A stretch of DNA of 64,000 bases, taken from Brochothrix campestris (GTDB lineage: Bacteria; Bacillota; Bacilli; Lactobacillales; Listeriaceae). Numbering within the stretch: position 1 is the first letter of the stretch; every line of letters begins with the position of its first letter. The translations under genes and the position numbers were made by a program. Location: positions 1,240,001 to 1,304,000 of the forward strand of contig NZ_CP175511.1 in assembly GCF_046058945.1 (NCBI RefSeq). The letters run 5' to 3'. Below, one piece after another: positions 52,474-60,836 of the stretch. The notes beneath the pieces were generated by a model, which did not search any database, had not been told where the DNA came from, and saw only the letters and a list, made by a program, of their open reading frames with translations.

Positions 52474-54174
52474 TTAGTTTAAAAGCTCATTAATTTTTGC
52501 GACAAGTTCAGCGACTTCAATTTCAAAGCTTTCGCCAGTTGCACGAACTTTAACTTCAACAACGCCTTCTGCTGCACGTTTACCGATTGTCACACGGACA
52601 GGTAAACCAATCAATTCACTATCAGCGAATTTAACACCAGGACGTTCTTTACGATCATCAATTAATGACGTTAAGTTGTTCTCTTTCAATAATTGTTCGA
52701 TTTCTGTCGTTAATGCGGCTTGGGCTTCATCAGCTGGTTTAATTGGAATTAAATGCACGTGATATGGTGCCAATAATTTGTTCCAAACGAGGCCTTTATC
52801 ATCTGCTGTTTGCTCGATGATGGCTGCCATTAAACGAGAAATCCCCAGACCATAGCACCCCATAATAAATGGTTGTTGGCGACCATTTTCATCTAAGTAC
52901 GTCGCTTTCATTGCTTCAGAGTAGAGCGTGCCCAATTTGAAAATATGCCCCACTTCGATACCTTTAGCAAAGCTTAATGTGTTTTTACCATCCGGTGTTA
53001 AATCGCCTGCTTGTACCATCCGTAAGTCGGCAAAAGCTTCGACCGTAAAGTCAACACCATGATTCGCATTTTGGAAGTGGAAGTCTGACTCATTGGCACC
53101 CACTGTAGCATTAACGATATCTTGCACGTTATTATCAGCATAGATTTTCATTTCTGCTGGTGCATTAATCGGTCCGAGTGAACCATAATCTGCGCCCATA
53201 ACTGTCATCGCAACTGTTTCGTCTGCTAAGGCAATTGTATCGAGATCTAGCATGTTTTTTAATTTAACATCGTTAAACTCATGATCGCCACGCACTAATA
53301 CCATCACAACTTCATCGTCTGCTTGAACTAATAATGATTTAATCGTTTGTTCGATTGGCACATTTAGTCCTGCAACAACATCAGCAATAGATTTCATGCC
53401 TGGTGTAGCCACTTTTGTAAGGCTCTCTTTTGCTGCTGTTGAAGGCTTCGCTTCGTAGTACACCTCAGCCATTTCAACGTTGGCAGCATAGTCACTGTTT
53501 TTATCATACACGATAGTATCTTCGCCGACCTCAGCGATAACTTGGAATTCACGTGAGCCTTTACCACCAATTGCACCGGAATCAGCAATAACTGAACGCC
53601 ATTGTAAACCACAGCGGTCGAGGATTTTACCATACGCTTTAGCCATATCATCAAAGGTTGCATCCAATGTTTCCGTTTCTGAGTGGAATGAGTACGCATC
53701 TTTCATTAAGAACTCACGGCCGCGGAGTAAGCCAAAACGTGGACGACGTTCGTCACGGAATTTTGTTTGAATTTGGAAGACAGTCAAGGGTAATTTTTTG
53801 TATGAATTAATATCATCGCGTAATAAGTCCGTCACCATTTCTTCATGCGTTGGTCCTAACGCAAAATCACGGTTGTGACGGTCTTTCATCTTCATTAAAT
53901 CAGCGCCGTATTTATCCCAACGACCTGATTCTTTCCAAATTTCAGCTGGTTGTAAGACCGGCATTAACACTTCAGTCGCACCGATTTCAGCTAATTCTTC
54001 ACGAACGATTGCTTCAATTTTATTTTTAACGTTTTGTGCAAGTGGCAAATATGAATAAATGCCACGAGCGCTTTGGCGAACATAGCCCGCACGAATTAGG
54101 TATTGATGGCTTTTTATCTCAGCGTCACTTGGGACTTCTTTTAAAGTCGGAATTAAAATGTTTGATTGTTTCAT
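52474..54174 (-). CDS. proS: Prolyl-tRNA synthetase (bacterial type)
   Basis: Charges tRNA-Pro. 566 residues. Class II motifs: motif 1 near PLAQNVKNKIEAIVREELAE, motif 2 FRDERRPRFGLLRGREF (about 137-153) and motif 3 GCYGLGISRLMAAI (about 442). An inserted YbaK-like editing domain lies between motifs 2 and 3 (about 225-400), as in bacterial-type ProRS, and the anticodon-binding domain is at the C-terminus. Last gene of uppS-cdsA-rseP-proS, 24 nt after rseP. No T-box leader of its own. Confidence 0.97.
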   Translation of the reverse strand: MKQSNILIPTLKEVPSDAEIKSHQYLIRAGYVRQSARGIYSYLPLAQNVKNKIEAIVREELAEIGATEVLMPVLQPAEIWKESGRWDKYGADLMKMKDRHNRDFALGPTHEEMVTDLLRDDINSYKKLPLTVFQIQTKFRDERRPRFGLLRGREFLMKDAYSFHSETETLDATFDDMAKAYGKILDRCGLQWRSVIADSGAIGGKGSREFQVIAEVGEDTIVYDKNSDYAANVEMAEVYYEAKPSTAAKESLTKVATPGMKSIADVVAGLNVPIEQTIKSLLVQADDEVVMVLVRGDHEFNDVKLKNMLDLDTIALADETVAMTVMGADYGSLGPINAPAEMKIYADNNVQDIVNATVGANESDFHFQNANHGVDFTVEAFADLRMVQAGDLTPDGKNTLSFAKGIEVGHIFKLGTLYSEAMKATYLDENGRQQPFIMGCYGLGISRLMAAIIEQTADDKGLVWNKLLAPYHVHLIPIKPADEAQAALTTEIEQLLKENNLTSLIDDRKERPGVKFADSELIGLPVRVTIGKRAAEGVVEVKVRATGESFEIEVAELVAKINELLN

Positions 54175-54198
54175 ATTAGATTCTCCTCGATGTTCATT

Positions 54199-55467
54199 TT
54201 ATTTGAAAAAGAAACGGGTAATGTCGTTCCATGTAACGAGCACCATCAATAACATTAGCAGTGCAAACCCAATTACAGTAACAAGACCTTCTTTTTTAGA
54301 GTCTAGCGGTTTACGGCGAACTGCTTCTACAATTAAGAAGAGTAAGCGCCCACCATCTAGCGCTGGTATTGGTAATAAGTTAATAATACCTAGGTTAATA
54401 CTTAAGACGGCACCCCATTGCAAGAGCATAATTGCCCCATTGCTGACAACTGTTGCGGTGCTTTGGTAAATATAGACCGGTCCGCCAAGGCTATCTAATG
54501 AAAAGCCACCAGAGACCATGTTTTTAAGTGACACAAAAATTTGTTTAAACCAGAAAACAGTTTGATCAACACCATAGTTTAATTTCGCGCTAATCGTACT
54601 ATCTTTTGGTGCCATTACACCAATTTGGCCCACTTTTTCGGTATCTTGTGTTACTTTCTTCGGTGTAATCGTAATATTTTTAACTTCCCCATCTCGTTCG
54701 AGTGAAAAAGCAAGTTCCTTTTGTGGATTTGCACGAACGATGGTTGTCATGTCTGTCCATGACTCGATTTTTTCACCATTAATTGTTTTAATAACATCAT
54801 CTGCTTTAACACCAGCTATTGCTGCTGCTGAACCAGACTGAACCTCACCCATTCTCGCATCATCGGTCGGCACGCCACCAGAAGCGAAGGCAAACACGAT
54901 GAACAGGAAGAATGCTAAAATAAAGTTGAAGAGTGGCCCCGCTGCAATGGTCATAAAACGATGCCACCATGATTTCGAGTTGAATTGACGGTCGAGCGGC
55001 GCAATCGCGCGTGTTGTATGACCATCTACCATCTCACAATTACGGGCAACGGGATAAGTGACTACGGTTTCGCTCTCATCGCCTAAGACGATTCCACGAA
55101 CAAATAGGTCCTTTTCTAAATCCGCAGCTGCGACTTCAATCGGTTCAATGTTTGGATATTTATCAAGGTTGGATGTCATAATTTGACTTACTTCGCCAGC
55201 CTCATTAAACATTAAACCCACGCGATAACCTGGCGTTAAGACAACGGGTTCGTCATCTTGCCCCGCCATTTGCACGTAGCCCCCTAACGGAAGTAAGCGT
55301 ACAGTATACAATGTTTCTTTTTTCTTATATGAGAATATTTTCGGACCGAAGCCGATGGCAAACTCTCGTACCAAAATCCCTGCATTTTTAGCAAAGAGGA
55401 AATGGCCGAGTTCATGGAAGAACACAAGTAAGCCAAAGACAACGATAAATGCTAGTATATTTTCCAT
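54199..55467 (-). CDS. rseP: Site-2 intramembrane metalloprotease RseP/Eep
   Basis: Cuts membrane-embedded substrates such as anti-sigma factors and, in enterococci, pheromone lipoprotein signals. 422 residues. Zinc motif HELGH in FGLLVFFHELGHFLFAK (about residue 18), a PDZ domain (about 205-285, GSAAAIAGVKADDVIKTING), second catalytic motif NLLPIPALDGGRLL (about 365) and C-terminal membrane segments. A long insert (about 75-150) between the first helix and the PDZ domain is normal in Lactobacillales Eep. Confidence 0.95.
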   Translation of the reverse strand: MENILAFIVVFGLLVFFHELGHFLFAKNAGILVREFAIGFGPKIFSYKKKETLYTVRLLPLGGYVQMAGQDDEPVVLTPGYRVGLMFNEAGEVSQIMTSNLDKYPNIEPIEVAAADLEKDLFVRGIVLGDESETVVTYPVARNCEMVDGHTTRAIAPLDRQFNSKSWWHRFMTIAAGPLFNFILAFFLFIVFAFASGGVPTDDARMGEVQSGSAAAIAGVKADDVIKTINGEKIESWTDMTTIVRANPQKELAFSLERDGEVKNITITPKKVTQDTEKVGQIGVMAPKDSTISAKLNYGVDQTVFWFKQIFVSLKNMVSGGFSLDSLGGPVYIYQSTATVVSNGAIMLLQWGAVLSINLGIINLLPIPALDGGRLLFLIVEAVRRKPLDSKKEGLVTVIGFALLMLLMVLVTWNDITRFFFK

Positions 55468-55632
55468 TTGTCACTCCTTCTGATTAGCAATGCTTCTGCA
55501 CCGCGCGATCGAATCTAAATTTAAGGTCATTCGTTTACAGGTAACGGATGTACATCGTGTTGTTGCGAATTATGCAGCTGCTACAGTTATTCCCCTAACG
55601 TTCCCCCTATTTAGAGTCATTTCTCCTCGTGC

Positions 55633-56433
55633 TTACATAAATTGTAAAATAATCATCATTGGGAACACAAATAACCAACTATCAAAGCGATCATATAAAC
55701 CACCGTGTCCTGGTAAAATCTTACCCGAATCTTTAACGTCACAATAACGTTTAACGGCTGACTCGACTAAGTCCCCACATTGACCGACAATCGATAAGAC
55801 AATCGTACCGATAATAATATGAATCAGGCCGACATCGATTGGAAAAATCAATGTATAAGCAACTGCTACGATCGTCGCAATTAGGGTTCCGCCAATTGAT
55901 CCTTCAATTGTTTTATTCGGTGAAATTGTCGGTGCTAATTTAGTTTTACCAAATTTTCGTCCGACAAAGTAAGCAAAACTATCGGTTAAAATAACGATTA
56001 AAATCGCAAATACAATCAGGTTTAAACTCTCGTTTCGAATCGTCAAAAACGAACGGAAACCAGCTGCGATATATAACGTTAAAATAATCCCTAAGGCAGC
56101 TTGCGCAACATTGACCTTATCAGCAGATAAGACACTTGCAGTTAAGTTTAGCATCACGATAACGGACACAATTAAGATGAAACTAATGTTATAATCTGCT
56201 AAATATGTCACAGCTTCATTTGGCAATAAGATAACCCAGCCTAATAAAAAGAGCAGGATACTATCGATTGCAACCAGAGAGCGTTTTTGCATGCGAATCA
56301 CTTCGCCAATGGCAATCGTTGTAATAATGTACATCAAGGCTTGAAAGGCGTTCCCACCAATGACAAGAAATGGTACAAATACAGCTAATGCCACGATTGC
56401 TGTAATAATACGTGTTTTCATTTTATTGTTCAC
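55633..56433 (-). CDS. cdsA: Phosphatidate cytidylyltransferase
   Basis: Makes CDP-diacylglycerol for phospholipid synthesis. About 266 residues, roughly eight membrane segments. C-terminal signature: VGRKFGKTKLAPTISPNKTI followed by EGSIGG, and CGDLVESAVKRYCDVKDSGK then ILPGHGGLYDRFDS. The start is uncertain: GTG 56433 sits right after GGAGT, while ATG 56421 (MKTRII) fits homology. It follows uppS by 12 nt. The 165-bp gap before rseP holds nothing recognisable. Confidence 0.95.
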   Translation of the reverse strand: MNNKMKTRIITAIVALAVFVPFLVIGGNAFQALMYIITTIAIGEVIRMQKRSLVAIDSILLFLLGWVILLPNEAVTYLADYNISFILIVSVIVMLNLTASVLSADKVNVAQAALGIILTLYIAAGFRSFLTIRNESLNLIVFAILIVILTDSFAYFVGRKFGKTKLAPTISPNKTIEGSIGGTLIATIVAVAYTLIFPIDVGLIHIIIGTIVLSIVGQCGDLVESAVKRYCDVKDSGKILPGHGGLYDRFDSWLFVFPMMIILQFM

Positions 56434-56445
56434 ACTCCACTTTTT

Positions 56446-57213
56446 TTACTTTGAAATGCCGCCAAAGCGACGTGTACGGTGTTGATATGTTGCCACGGCC
56501 TCTGTCAAATCGGCTGCATTAAAATCAGGCCAATGTTTGTCGACGAAGTAAAATTCGCTGTAAGCAATTTGCCAGAGCATAAAATTACTGACGCGCATTT
56601 CACCACTCGTGCGGATTAATAAATCCGGTTCGGGATAAGAAGATGTCATTAAATGCGCTGCTAGTCTTTCCTCTGTTAACTGTTCGACTGTCCCATTTTC
56701 AGCGAGCAACTCACGCATTGCTGACTGCGCTGCTGAGATTATCTCAGCACGACCGCCATAATTTAAGGCGAAGTTCAACACGAGTCCGGTATTATTTTTA
56801 GTTGTTTCCATTGCTTGTTTTACCACATTTTGCGTTTGCAGTGGTAAGGCGTCATGATACCCCATGACATTGACACGAACGTTTTCAGCCATTAATTCAG
56901 GCATAAATGTATCAAAAAAATCGACGGGTAATTTCATTAAAAATTGGACTTCATCGGTTGGACGTTTCCAATTTTCAGTTGAAAAGGCATATAAGGTTAA
57001 CACCTCGACACCAAGTTTACTCGCTGCCATCGTAATTTTTTTCACGGTGTCCATGCCCTCTTTATGACCTGCAATTCGGGGTAACAAACGTTTGTTTGCC
57101 CAACGACCGTTTCCGTCCATAATAATTGCGATGTGTTGCGGTATCTTGTCTGTCGTTAGCTGTTGAGGTAAGGCTTTCGTTCCGTTTGTTTTTTTAAATA
57201 GTTTATTAAACAT
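56446..57213 (-). CDS. uppS: Undecaprenyl diphosphate synthase
   Basis: Builds the C55 lipid carrier for cell-wall synthesis. 255 residues. HIAIIMDGNGRWANKRLLPR with catalytic Asp (about 33), HKEGMDTVKKI, LYAFSTENWKRP (about 77) and the C-terminal PEPDLLIRTSGEMRVSNFML with SEFYFVDKHWPDF. Complete. First gene of the uppS-cdsA-rseP-proS unit, with 200 bp before it that include the frr terminator. Confidence 0.97.
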   Translation of the reverse strand: MFNKLFKKTNGTKALPQQLTTDKIPQHIAIIMDGNGRWANKRLLPRIAGHKEGMDTVKKITMAASKLGVEVLTLYAFSTENWKRPTDEVQFLMKLPVDFFDTFMPELMAENVRVNVMGYHDALPLQTQNVVKQAMETTKNNTGLVLNFALNYGGRAEIISAAQSAMRELLAENGTVEQLTEERLAAHLMTSSYPEPDLLIRTSGEMRVSNFMLWQIAYSEFYFVDKHWPDFNAADLTEAVATYQHRTRRFGGISK

Positions 57214-57361
57214 AGTTTATCCCCCACAAGGTTTTTATGCAAAACCTAACTTATTGTTCTCGTTAATCATACCAAAATAAGACGTATGATGCATGATTTA
57301 GTGGCGAAACTTAGCCAATTATTAGTGTTTTATCATAATCGGACCCGTTTTCTAATCAAAT

Positions 57362-57402
57362 AGCCGACCAAACACCAAAGAACGAGTGGTGGATGGCCGG
57401 CT
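57362..57402 (-). terminator. Probable terminator after frr
   Basis: AGCCGGCC / GGTCGGCT arms with inner CACCA/TGGTG pairing; only a weak T-run follows. Confidence 0.55.
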
Positions 57403-57415
57403 ATGCGTTTTAACG

Positions 57416-57973
57416 TTAAACAGACATAATCTCTTCTTCTTTATCTTTTGTTATGCTGTCGATTTTTTTAATACTTGCATCCGTATATTTTTGAATATCA
57501 TCTGATAATGAACGCAACTCATCCTCAGTAATACCGCCTGCTTTTTCGCCTTTTTTAAGCTCATCGTTCGCGTCACGACGGACGTTACGTACTGATACTT
57601 TTGCGTTTTCAGCTTCAGCTTTAACTTGTTTCGCTAAAACTTTACGACGTTCTTCAGTTAAGGCTGGAATTGTTAAACGAATGACTTCGCCATCGTTTGA
57701 AGGTGTTAAACCTAAATCTGAAGCGAAAATCGCACGTTCAATTTCAGTTAATGTGCCTTTATCAAATGGTGAGATGAGTAAGACGCGTGCTTCTGGTACT
57801 GAAATAGAAGCTAATTGATTTAAAGGTGTTTGCGCACCCCAGTATTCAACCGTAATACGGTCTAAGATTGATGTGTTGGCACGGCCAGCACGGATGTTTG
57901 CTAATTCACGTGTTAGCGCATTTTCTGCACCTGTCATACGCTCTTTTGCTGAGTTTAAAATTTCTTTTGACAT
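57416..57973 (-). CDS. frr: Ribosome recycling factor
   Basis: Splits post-termination ribosomes together with EF-G. 185 residues, exactly the family length, from ATG 57973 (GGGGGAAA upstream). Helical-domain motifs: LANIRAGRANTSILDRITVE, LNQLASISVPEARVLLISPF and LTEERRKVLAKQVKAEAENA. It starts 1 bp after the pyrH stop, the usual pairing. Confidence 0.98.
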   Translation of the reverse strand: MSKEILNSAKERMTGAENALTRELANIRAGRANTSILDRITVEYWGAQTPLNQLASISVPEARVLLISPFDKGTLTEIERAIFASDLGLTPSNDGEVIRLTIPALTEERRKVLAKQVKAEAENAKVSVRNVRRDANDELKKGEKAGGITEDELRSLSDDIQKYTDASIKKIDSITKDKEEEIMSV

Positions 57974-57974
57974 T

Positions 57975-58700
57975 TTAATATTTCCCCCTAACAGTTGTTC
58001 CGATTTTTTCGCCCATAGCGGCACGTTTAATGTTACCATATTCGTTTAATGAGAATACGACTAATGGGATATCGTTGTCCATACTTAATGATGAGGCAGT
58101 TGTATCCATTACTTCAAGTCCACCCGAGATAATATCAAGGTATGATAATTCTTCGTATTTCGTTGCAGTTGCATCTGTTTTAGGATCGGCAGTGTATACA
58201 CCATCGACGTTGTTTTTACCCATTAAAATAACATCTGCTTCAATTTCTGCTGCGCGTAATGCTGAGGTTGTATCTGTTGAGAAGTAAGGGTTACCCGTAC
58301 CCGCTGCAAAGATGACCACACGGCCTTTTTCTAAATGACGAATTGCTCGACGACGAATATAAGGTTCCGCAACTTGACGCATTTCAATCGATGTTTGAAC
58401 GCGTGTCGGTACACCAACGTTTTCAAGTGAATCTTGTAATGAAAGTGAGTTCATGACTGTCGCTAACATGCCCATATAATCGGCGTTTGCACGGTCCATT
58501 CCCATTTCGCTACCAATTTTACCGCGCCAAATATTGCCGCCACCACATACAATTGCGACTTCAATCCCTAACTCGATAACTTCTTTCACCTGTTTAGCAA
58601 TAGAGTTGACAACGGTTGGGTTAATCCCAAAACCTTCTTCGCCTGCTAATGCTTCACCGCTTAATTTTAATACGACACGTTTATATTTAGGTGTATTCAT
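57975..58700 (-). CDS. pyrH: Uridylate kinase
   Basis: Phosphorylates UMP to UDP. 241 residues. KRVVLKLSGEALAGEEGFGI at the N-terminus, IVCGGGNIWRG, ARRAIRHLEKGRVVIFAAGT-type core (here RRRAIRHLEKGRVVIFAAGT) and TTSALRAAEIEADVILMGKN. The last two support the amino-acid kinase fold. First gene of pyrH-frr; a 160-bp gap with two hairpins separates it from tsf. Confidence 0.98.
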   Translation of the reverse strand: MNTPKYKRVVLKLSGEALAGEEGFGINPTVVNSIAKQVKEVIELGIEVAIVCGGGNIWRGKIGSEMGMDRANADYMGMLATVMNSLSLQDSLENVGVPTRVQTSIEMRQVAEPYIRRRAIRHLEKGRVVIFAAGTGNPYFSTDTTSALRAAEIEADVILMGKNNVDGVYTADPKTDATATKYEELSYLDIISGGLEVMDTTASSLSMDNDIPLVVFSLNEYGNIKRAAMGEKIGTTVRGKY

Positions 58701-58752
58701 TGTTAACCTCCGCTCAATTTTGCAATCGATTTATTGATATTCTTTAAAAAAA

Positions 58753-58770
58753 GGGGAGCTAATGCTCCCC
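58753..58770 (-). terminator. Terminator after tsf
   Basis: GGGGAGC / GCTCCCC with loop TAAT and T7 on the minus strand. A second hairpin (AACCTAT/ATAGGTT) lies at about 58777-58798. Confidence 0.88.
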
Positions 58771-58866
58771 CCAGACAACCTATCCATGATATAGGTTTAT
58801 TCAATTGCGAACTAATGCTAAGTAGCGCCAGTTCACAATTCGTCTGGTTAACTACGCGACACGTAA

Positions 58867-59751
58867 TTAGTTGTTGATTTGGTTCATAACTTCTTCTGCA
58901 AAGTTTTCTTCGCGTTTCTCGATACCTTCACCGACTTCGTAACGTACGAAGCTAGCAACTTTAGCACCTTTTTCTTCAACGAATTTACCAACAGTCAAGT
59001 CTGGGTTTTTTACGAATGGTTGATCTAATAAGCTAATTTCAGCTAAGAATTTGTTTAAACGACCAACAATCATTTTTTCAACGATGTTAGCAGGTTTACC
59101 TTCGTTTAATGCTTGTTGTGTTAACACTTCTTTTTCGTGAGCAATTTCTTCTGGGGCTACTTGATCACGAGAAACATATTTAGGGTTTACAGCTGCGATG
59201 TGCATTGCAACATCTTTAGCGACAGCTTCATCCGTTGTTCCTTCAACGATAGTTAAAGAACCGATACGGCCACCCATGTGTAAGTATGAACCGAATGAAT
59301 CTGCATCAGTTTTGCTCATGATGACAAAACGGCGTAATGATAATTTTTCACCAATTTTGTTCATTGCAGAAGTAATGTATGTTTCAACTGTTTCGCCAGG
59401 GTTGATTTCTGATGCTAAAGCAGCAGCTAAATCAGCTGGTTTTGCAGCTAATAAATGTTTTGCTAAGTCGTTAACAACTGTTAAAAATTCTTCGTTTTTC
59501 GCAACAAAGTCAGTTTCAGCATTAACTTCTAATAAGACAGCGTCGTTGCCGTCTACTAATACGTTAGTAAGACCTTCAGCAGCGATACGATCTGATTTTT
59601 TAGCAGCTTTTGAGATACCTTTTTCGCGGAGGTAATCGATTGCAGCGTCGATGTCACCTTCTGTTTCAACTAAAGCTTTTTTACAGTCCATCATGCCTGC
59701 ACCTGTTTTTTCACGTAATTCTTTTACTAAAGCAGCACTAATTTGAGCCAT
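58867..59751 (-). CDS. tsf: Elongation factor Ts
   Basis: Nucleotide-exchange factor for EF-Tu. 294 residues from ATG 59751 (TAGGAGGAAA upstream). UBA-like N-terminus ALVKELREKTGAGMMDCKKA, YLREKGISKAAKKSDRIAAE, EVNAETDFVAKNEEF and two dimerisation/core domains. It follows rpsB after a terminator-like hairpin, so its level may be set below that of S2. Confidence 0.98.
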   Translation of the reverse strand: MAQISAALVKELREKTGAGMMDCKKALVETEGDIDAAIDYLREKGISKAAKKSDRIAAEGLTNVLVDGNDAVLLEVNAETDFVAKNEEFLTVVNDLAKHLLAAKPADLAAALASEINPGETVETYITSAMNKIGEKLSLRRFVIMSKTDADSFGSYLHMGGRIGSLTIVEGTTDEAVAKDVAMHIAAVNPKYVSRDQVAPEEIAHEKEVLTQQALNEGKPANIVEKMIVGRLNKFLAEISLLDQPFVKNPDLTVGKFVEEKGAKVASFVRYEVGEGIEKREENFAEEVMNQINN

Positions 59752-59799
59752 TGTATGTTTCCTCCTAGGATAAATGTCTTTTTTATTTTTTTCTTTAAA

Positions 59800-59837
59800 A
59801 AAAGGTGATAAACAATTCAATCTGCTTATCACCTTTT
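59800..59837 (-). terminator. Attenuating terminator between rpsB and tsf
   Basis: AAAGGTGATAA / TTATCACCTTT arms, 14-nt loop, followed on the minus strand by a T7 run. Confidence 0.85.
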
Positions 59838-59859
59838 GTTGTTCGGAACGTTTTAGAAA

Positions 59860-60588
59860 TTAGCCTTCTACAGTTTCAGAAACTGTTTCTTCAACTACTT
59901 CTTCTTGTCCTTGTTTAGTTTCGATGATAGCGTCAGCCATGCGACCTGTTAATAATTTAACAGCACGGATTGCATCATCGTTTGCAGGGATAACGTAATC
60001 GATTTCGTCAGGATCACAGTTTGTATCAACGATACCAACGATTGGAATATTAAGTTTACGAGCTTCTTGAACTGCGATACGTTCTTTACGAGGATCAACG
60101 ATGAATAATGCATCAGGAATATCTTGCATTTCTTTGATTCCGCCTAAGAAACGTTCTAATTTTTCTTGTTCTTTCTTAAGTAAAACAACTTCTTTTTTAG
60201 GTAATACGTCAAACGTACCATCTTCAGCCATTTTTTCGATGTCTTTCAAACGACGTACACGTTTTTTGATAGTACCAAAGTTAGTTAATGTTCCACCTAA
60301 CCAACGGTGGTTAACGTAAAATTGACCTGAACGAATCGCTTCGTCTTTTACTGATTCTTGTGCTTGTTTTTTAGTACCTACGAATAATACGCGGCCACCG
60401 TCTTCAGCGATTGATTTAACAAAGTTGAATGCTTCGTCAACTTTTTTCACTGTTTTTTGTAAGTCGATGATGTAAATACCGTTACGTTCTGTGAAGATGA
60501 ATTTTTTCATTTTTGGGTTCCAACGACGAGTTTGGTGACCGAAGTGAACGCCTGCTTCTAATAATTGTTTCATTGAAATAACTGCCAT
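59860..60588 (-). CDS. rpsB: 30S ribosomal protein S2
   Basis: Small-subunit protein. 242 residues from ATG 60588 (CAGGAGGGAA upstream). VISMKQLLEAGVHFGHQTRR, WNPKMKKFIFTERNGIYIID, RWLGGTLTNFGTIKKRV, PDALFIVDPRKERIAVQEA and NIPIVGIVDTNCDPDEIDY are all present; the acidic tail ends VVEETVSETVEG. It has its own promoter and a structured leader. Confidence 0.98.
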   Translation of the reverse strand: MAVISMKQLLEAGVHFGHQTRRWNPKMKKFIFTERNGIYIIDLQKTVKKVDEAFNFVKSIAEDGGRVLFVGTKKQAQESVKDEAIRSGQFYVNHRWLGGTLTNFGTIKKRVRRLKDIEKMAEDGTFDVLPKKEVVLLKKEQEKLERFLGGIKEMQDIPDALFIVDPRKERIAVQEARKLNIPIVGIVDTNCDPDEIDYVIPANDDAIRAVKLLTGRMADAIIETKQGQEEVVEETVSETVEG

Positions 60589-60714
60589 GATGTTATTCCC
60601 TCCTGTGGTTTTATTATTTTTGCGAAAAAATCGCCCTCTATAAACATCAACTATACCGGGAACCATTTCCTTTGGTACCACCCTGCATATCAATTTATAT
60701 GTGATTTTAACAAC
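60589..60714 (-). ncRNA. Structured rpsB 5' leader (candidate S2 autoregulatory element)
   Basis: About 126 nt between the predicted start and the rpsB ATG. It contains GGGTGGTACCAAAGGAAATG followed by GTTCCC, which can fold GGTACCA with TGGTTCC around an AAGGAAA loop (60658-60682), and a GCGA/TCGC hairpin at about 60621-60633. The AGGGTGG core looks T-box-like but no stem I or specifier loop fits. Function inferred. Confidence 0.5.
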
Positions 60715-60721
60715 ATTAGTA

Positions 60722-60750
60722 ATTATAGCATGTCTGTTTTATGATTGCAA
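60722..60750 (-). promoter_or_regulatory. Promoter of rpsB-tsf
   Basis: TTGCAA (60745-60750), 17-bp spacer, perfect extended TG-C-TATAAT (60722-60727). Confidence 0.82.
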
Positions 60751-60836
60751 GGCTTTCTAACAGCCTTTTTAGAAAAAAAGGGTCTTTACTTTCACAAGGG
60801 CTCTGTTGCACAAATCTTATGACGAATACAACTGCC

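Noticed and set aside
55490..55747. 85-codon + strand ORF between rseP and cdsA
   Set aside because: Mostly antisense to the end of cdsA and without a ribosome site.
60658..60690. T-box riboswitch before rpsB
   Set aside because: Only the AGGGTGG-like core is present. There is no stem I/specifier loop, no room in a leader of about 126 nt, and rpsB is not a usual T-box target.
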